In this document: in pieces, positions 35,467-37,045 of the stretch
Layout: the number at the start of each line of letters is the position of its first letter
How positions within the stretch are numbered: the stretch's first letter is position 1
From: Chlamydiota bacterium
Lineage (GTDB): Bacteria; Chlamydiota; Chlamydiia; Chlamydiales; 2-12-FULL-49-11
Assembly (NCBI GenBank): GCA_947478685.1
Contig: CANJWO010000016.1
Location: 1 to 37,045, forward strand
Direction of reading: 5' to 3'
DNA: 37,045 bases
The notes under the pieces: model-generated
The model's database searches: none
What the model was told of the DNA's origin: nothing
The model's input: only the letters and a program-made list of their open reading frames with translations
Program-made: the position numbers and the translations under genes

Positions 35467-36849
35467 ATGACAAGAGAAGAAAAAGATACGCTGGGTAGTG
35501 TTCAAGTTCCTAAGGATAAGCTTTGGGGGGCGCAAACCCAGCGTTCAAGAGAGAATTTTTGTGTAGGCGTGGAGATCATGCCGAAAGAACTTATTCACTC
35601 TCTTGCTATCGTAAAAAAAGCCTCTGCGTTAGTCAATGCAGAACTTGGTCTATTATCAAATGAGAAAAAAGATCTTATTGTTAAGGCAGCAGATGAAGTT
35701 CTGAAGGGAGGATTGGAAGATCATTTCCCCCTTGTCGTATGGCAAACAGGTTCGGGCACTCAAACGAACATGAACGTCAACGAAGTAATAGCTAATATTG
35801 CAAATCTGATTGCGGGCGGAAAGGTTGGCTCTCAAAATCCGATTCATCCAAATGATGATGTCAATAAGAGCCAGTCCTCTAACGATGTGATCCCAACAGC
35901 GATAACTGTTGCTACTTGTTTGCAGGTAAGGAATCGCTTGATTCCGGCACTTAAATACTTTACAGAAGTTCTTGCAGCTAAATCTAATGAATTTAATGGT
36001 ATTGCAAAATGTGGTAGAACGCATCTTATGGATGCAACGCCACTTACACTCGGCCAAGAATTTTCAGCCTTTTTGACTCAAATAAAAAATAGCATTCGCG
36101 ATCTTGAATCAGCCCTTCCCCATGCAAGTGAAATTGCCCTCGGCGGAACAGCAGTTGGCACCGGATTAAATACTCATCCAGAATATGCGGGCAAAGTGTG
36201 CAAGGTGATCTCAGAATTGACAGGATACCCGTTCACATCTGCTCCAAACAAATTTGAAGCACTAGCCACTATGGATGGACTCGTCACTTTAAGTGGTGCC
36301 CTCAGGACAATCGCTGTGACTTACATGAAGATAGCAAATGATATCCGTCTCCTCGGATCGGGACCAAGATGTGGTCTTGGCGAATTAACACTTCCCGAAA
36401 ATGAACCTGGCTCATCCATTATGCCTGGAAAAGTGAACCCTACACAATGCGAAATGATGACCCAAGTGGCAGTGCAAGTAATGGGAAACGATGTCACCAT
36501 CGGAATCGCCGGCTCCCAGGGCCACCTCCAACTTAACGTCTTCCGCCCCGTCGTCGCCTATAACATCCTCCAATCAATTAGACTCTTGTCGGACGCAGCC
36601 AACAACTTCGTCGATAAATGTCTCATCGACATCAAGCCAAATATAGAACAAATCCGCTGGTACCTCGAAAATTCCCTCATGCTCGTCACCGCCCTCAACC
36701 CCCACATCGGCTATGACTTTGCTGCCAAAATCGCCAAATACGCCTTCGAAAAAAACCTCACCCTCCGCGAGGCCGCCCTCGCCCTAAACCTTGTCACCGA
36801 AGCCAACTTCGACTCTTGGGTCGATCCCTACAAAATGCTCGGCCACTAA
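35467..36849 (+). CDS. fumC: Fumarate hydratase class II
   Basis: Converts fumarate and malate in the citric acid cycle, using no iron-sulfur cluster. 460 aa. The superfamily signature [11 protein letters not shown] is at 315-325 with the catalytic serine in it. His186 lies in [16 protein letters not shown] and the substrate site in [15 protein letters not shown] and [11 protein letters not shown]. It begins 21 bp after atpK and may be read through from that operon; GGGTGG just before the ATG is a modest ribosome site. Codon use changes along the gene: the first half is AT-rich like its neighbours, whereas the last 400 nt prefer C-ending codons strongly. The protein is intact, so this is not a frameshift. 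Confidence 0.96.
   Translation: MTREEKDTLGSVQVPKDKLWGAQTQRSRENFCVGVEIMPKELIHSLAIVKKASALVNAELGLLSNEKKDLIVKAADEVLKGGLEDHFPLVVWQTGSGTQTNMNVNEVIANIANLIAGGKVGSQNPIHPNDDVNKSQSSNDVIPTAITVATCLQVRNRLIPALKYFTEVLAAKSNEFNGIAKCGRTHLMDATPLTLGQEFSAFLTQIKNSIRDLESALPHASEIALGGTAVGTGLNTHPEYAGKVCKVISELTGYPFTSAPNKFEALATMDGLVTLSGALRTIAVTYMKIANDIRLLGSGPRCGLGELTLPENEPGSSIMPGKVNPTQCEMMTQVAVQVMGNDVTIGIAGSQGHLQLNVFRPVVAYNILQSIRLLSDAANNFVDKCLIDIKPNIEQIRWYLENSLMLVTALNPHIGYDFAAKIAKYAFEKNLTLREAALALNLVTEANFDSWVDPYKMLGH
36601..36849 (+). terminator. Possible Rho-utilisation (C>G) region at fumC 3' end
   Basis: By hand count 36601-36840 has about 86 C and 36 G, against a near-even or G-leaning ratio at the gene's 5' end. No T-tailed hairpin follows the stop. 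C-rich, G-poor RNA is the known preference of Rho. Composition is observed; the terminator role is inferred. Confidence 0.3.
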
Positions 36850-36881
36850 ATAACATAACACATTCAGAATAAGAATTTTTT

Positions 36882-36909
36882 ACCACAGAGATCACAGAGG
36901 ACACAGAGG
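36882..36909 (+). repeat. Three 9-nt tandem repeats (NNCACAGAG)
   Basis: ACCACAGAG, ATCACAGAG, GACACAGAG then G. The core CACAGAG occurs at 36884, 36893 and 36902 with exact 9-nt spacing. It sits between the fumC stop and the IS481-type end. Confidence 0.75.
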
Positions 36910-36915
36910 GTCCAG

Positions 36916-36963
36916 TTCACCAACATGGGTAACACTTTGATTCACCAACATAGGTAACACTTT
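36916..36963 (+). mobile_element. IS481-type 5' terminal repeat (left end)
   Basis: TTCACCAACATGGGTAACAC plus TTT (36916-36938) is repeated at 36941-36963 with one G-to-A change, a 25-nt period. It lies 50 nt ahead of a transposase-like start codon. It is the inverse of the repeat at 97-145, so both window edges carry ends of related elements in the same orientation. Confidence 0.65.
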
Positions 36964-37012
36964 ACAAAAATATGTTATAATAACCTTATATTAAATAATT
37001 TATGAGGTTTTT

Positions 37013-37045
37013 ATGGCTTGGGAGAATTTTAAAGTGGAACAACAA
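37013..37045 (+). CDS. Start of IS481-like transposase (cut by window end)
   Basis: Eleven codons reading MAWENFKVEQQ. GAGG lies 5 nt before the ATG and TATAAT at 36976-36981. The opening with Met-x-Trp, a short charged stretch and Glu-Gln recalls IS481/integrase-core transposases, and the doubled terminal repeat upstream supports this. Too short for certainty. Confidence 0.5.
   Translation, partial: MAWENFKVEQQ

Noticed and set aside
1-37045. CRISPR array, prophage structural genes, restriction or known defence system
   Set aside because: No regularly spaced repeats, cas-like genes, phage structural genes, methyltransferase or nuclease defence motifs were seen; the integrase remnant is the only island gene.

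Overview
The window is a 37 kb piece of a chlamydial chromosome, most likely from a member of the order Chlamydiales outside the classical Chlamydia genus. The diagnostic points are the gene order infA, tRNA-Thr, tuf, tRNA-Trp, secE, nusG, rplK, rplA, rplJ, rplL, rpoB, rpoC, (small gene), transaldolase, then a V-type ATPase operon (E, DUF2764-like, A, B, D, I, K). These genes also have protein lengths typical of Chlamydia. The DNA is AT-rich. Insertion-sequence debris, an integrase remnant and several unrecognised small genes suggest an environmental lineage. Genus assignment is not possible from sequence reading alone.

Layout. 1-950 is mobile-element wreckage: an IS481-type end, a transposase C-terminal remnant, a strong palindrome and a tyrosine-integrase pseudogene. 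It lies against the 3' end of a CAU-anticodon tRNA, as expected for an eroded integrated island. 1044-4198 (minus strand) holds an S66 LD-carboxypeptidase and a 704-aa protein with a C-terminal LOG-type fold. 4260-5538 holds three small genes I do not recognise; the last two are translationally coupled and are followed by a perfect 15-bp hairpin. 5843-9554 is a tightly packed plus-strand unit: MYG1-type DHH hydrolase, exported HEAT-like repeat protein, M24 aminopeptidase. It converges with, and overlaps by 25 bp, a minus-strand unit of an ABC-F ATPase and a protein with an Inc-like bilobed hydrophobic domain. sufE diverges from infA.

13050-25834 is the translation/transcription supercluster, with two tRNA genes embedded and candidate attenuator hairpins at tuf/tRNA-Trp, rplL/rpoB and rpoB/rpoC. 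25850-27861 holds a small exported membrane protein, transaldolase, a small cysteine-rich protein behind a perfect 9-bp inverted repeat, and a small exported membrane protein on the opposite strand. 27990-35445 is the V-type ATPase operon, whose proteolipid keeps the residues that bind sodium in the Enterococcus hirae ring. fumC follows, and the window ends at the start of an IS481-like transposase.

Most genes are ordinary housekeeping genes. The parts worth a second look are: the strong C-over-G bias in the 3' ends of transcription units that lack hairpin terminators (possible Rho-dependent termination inside coding sequence); the unrecognised small-gene cassettes at 4260-5538 and 27284-27861; the candidate Inc protein; the sodium-type ATPase ring; and the IS481-type ends in direct orientation at both window edges.
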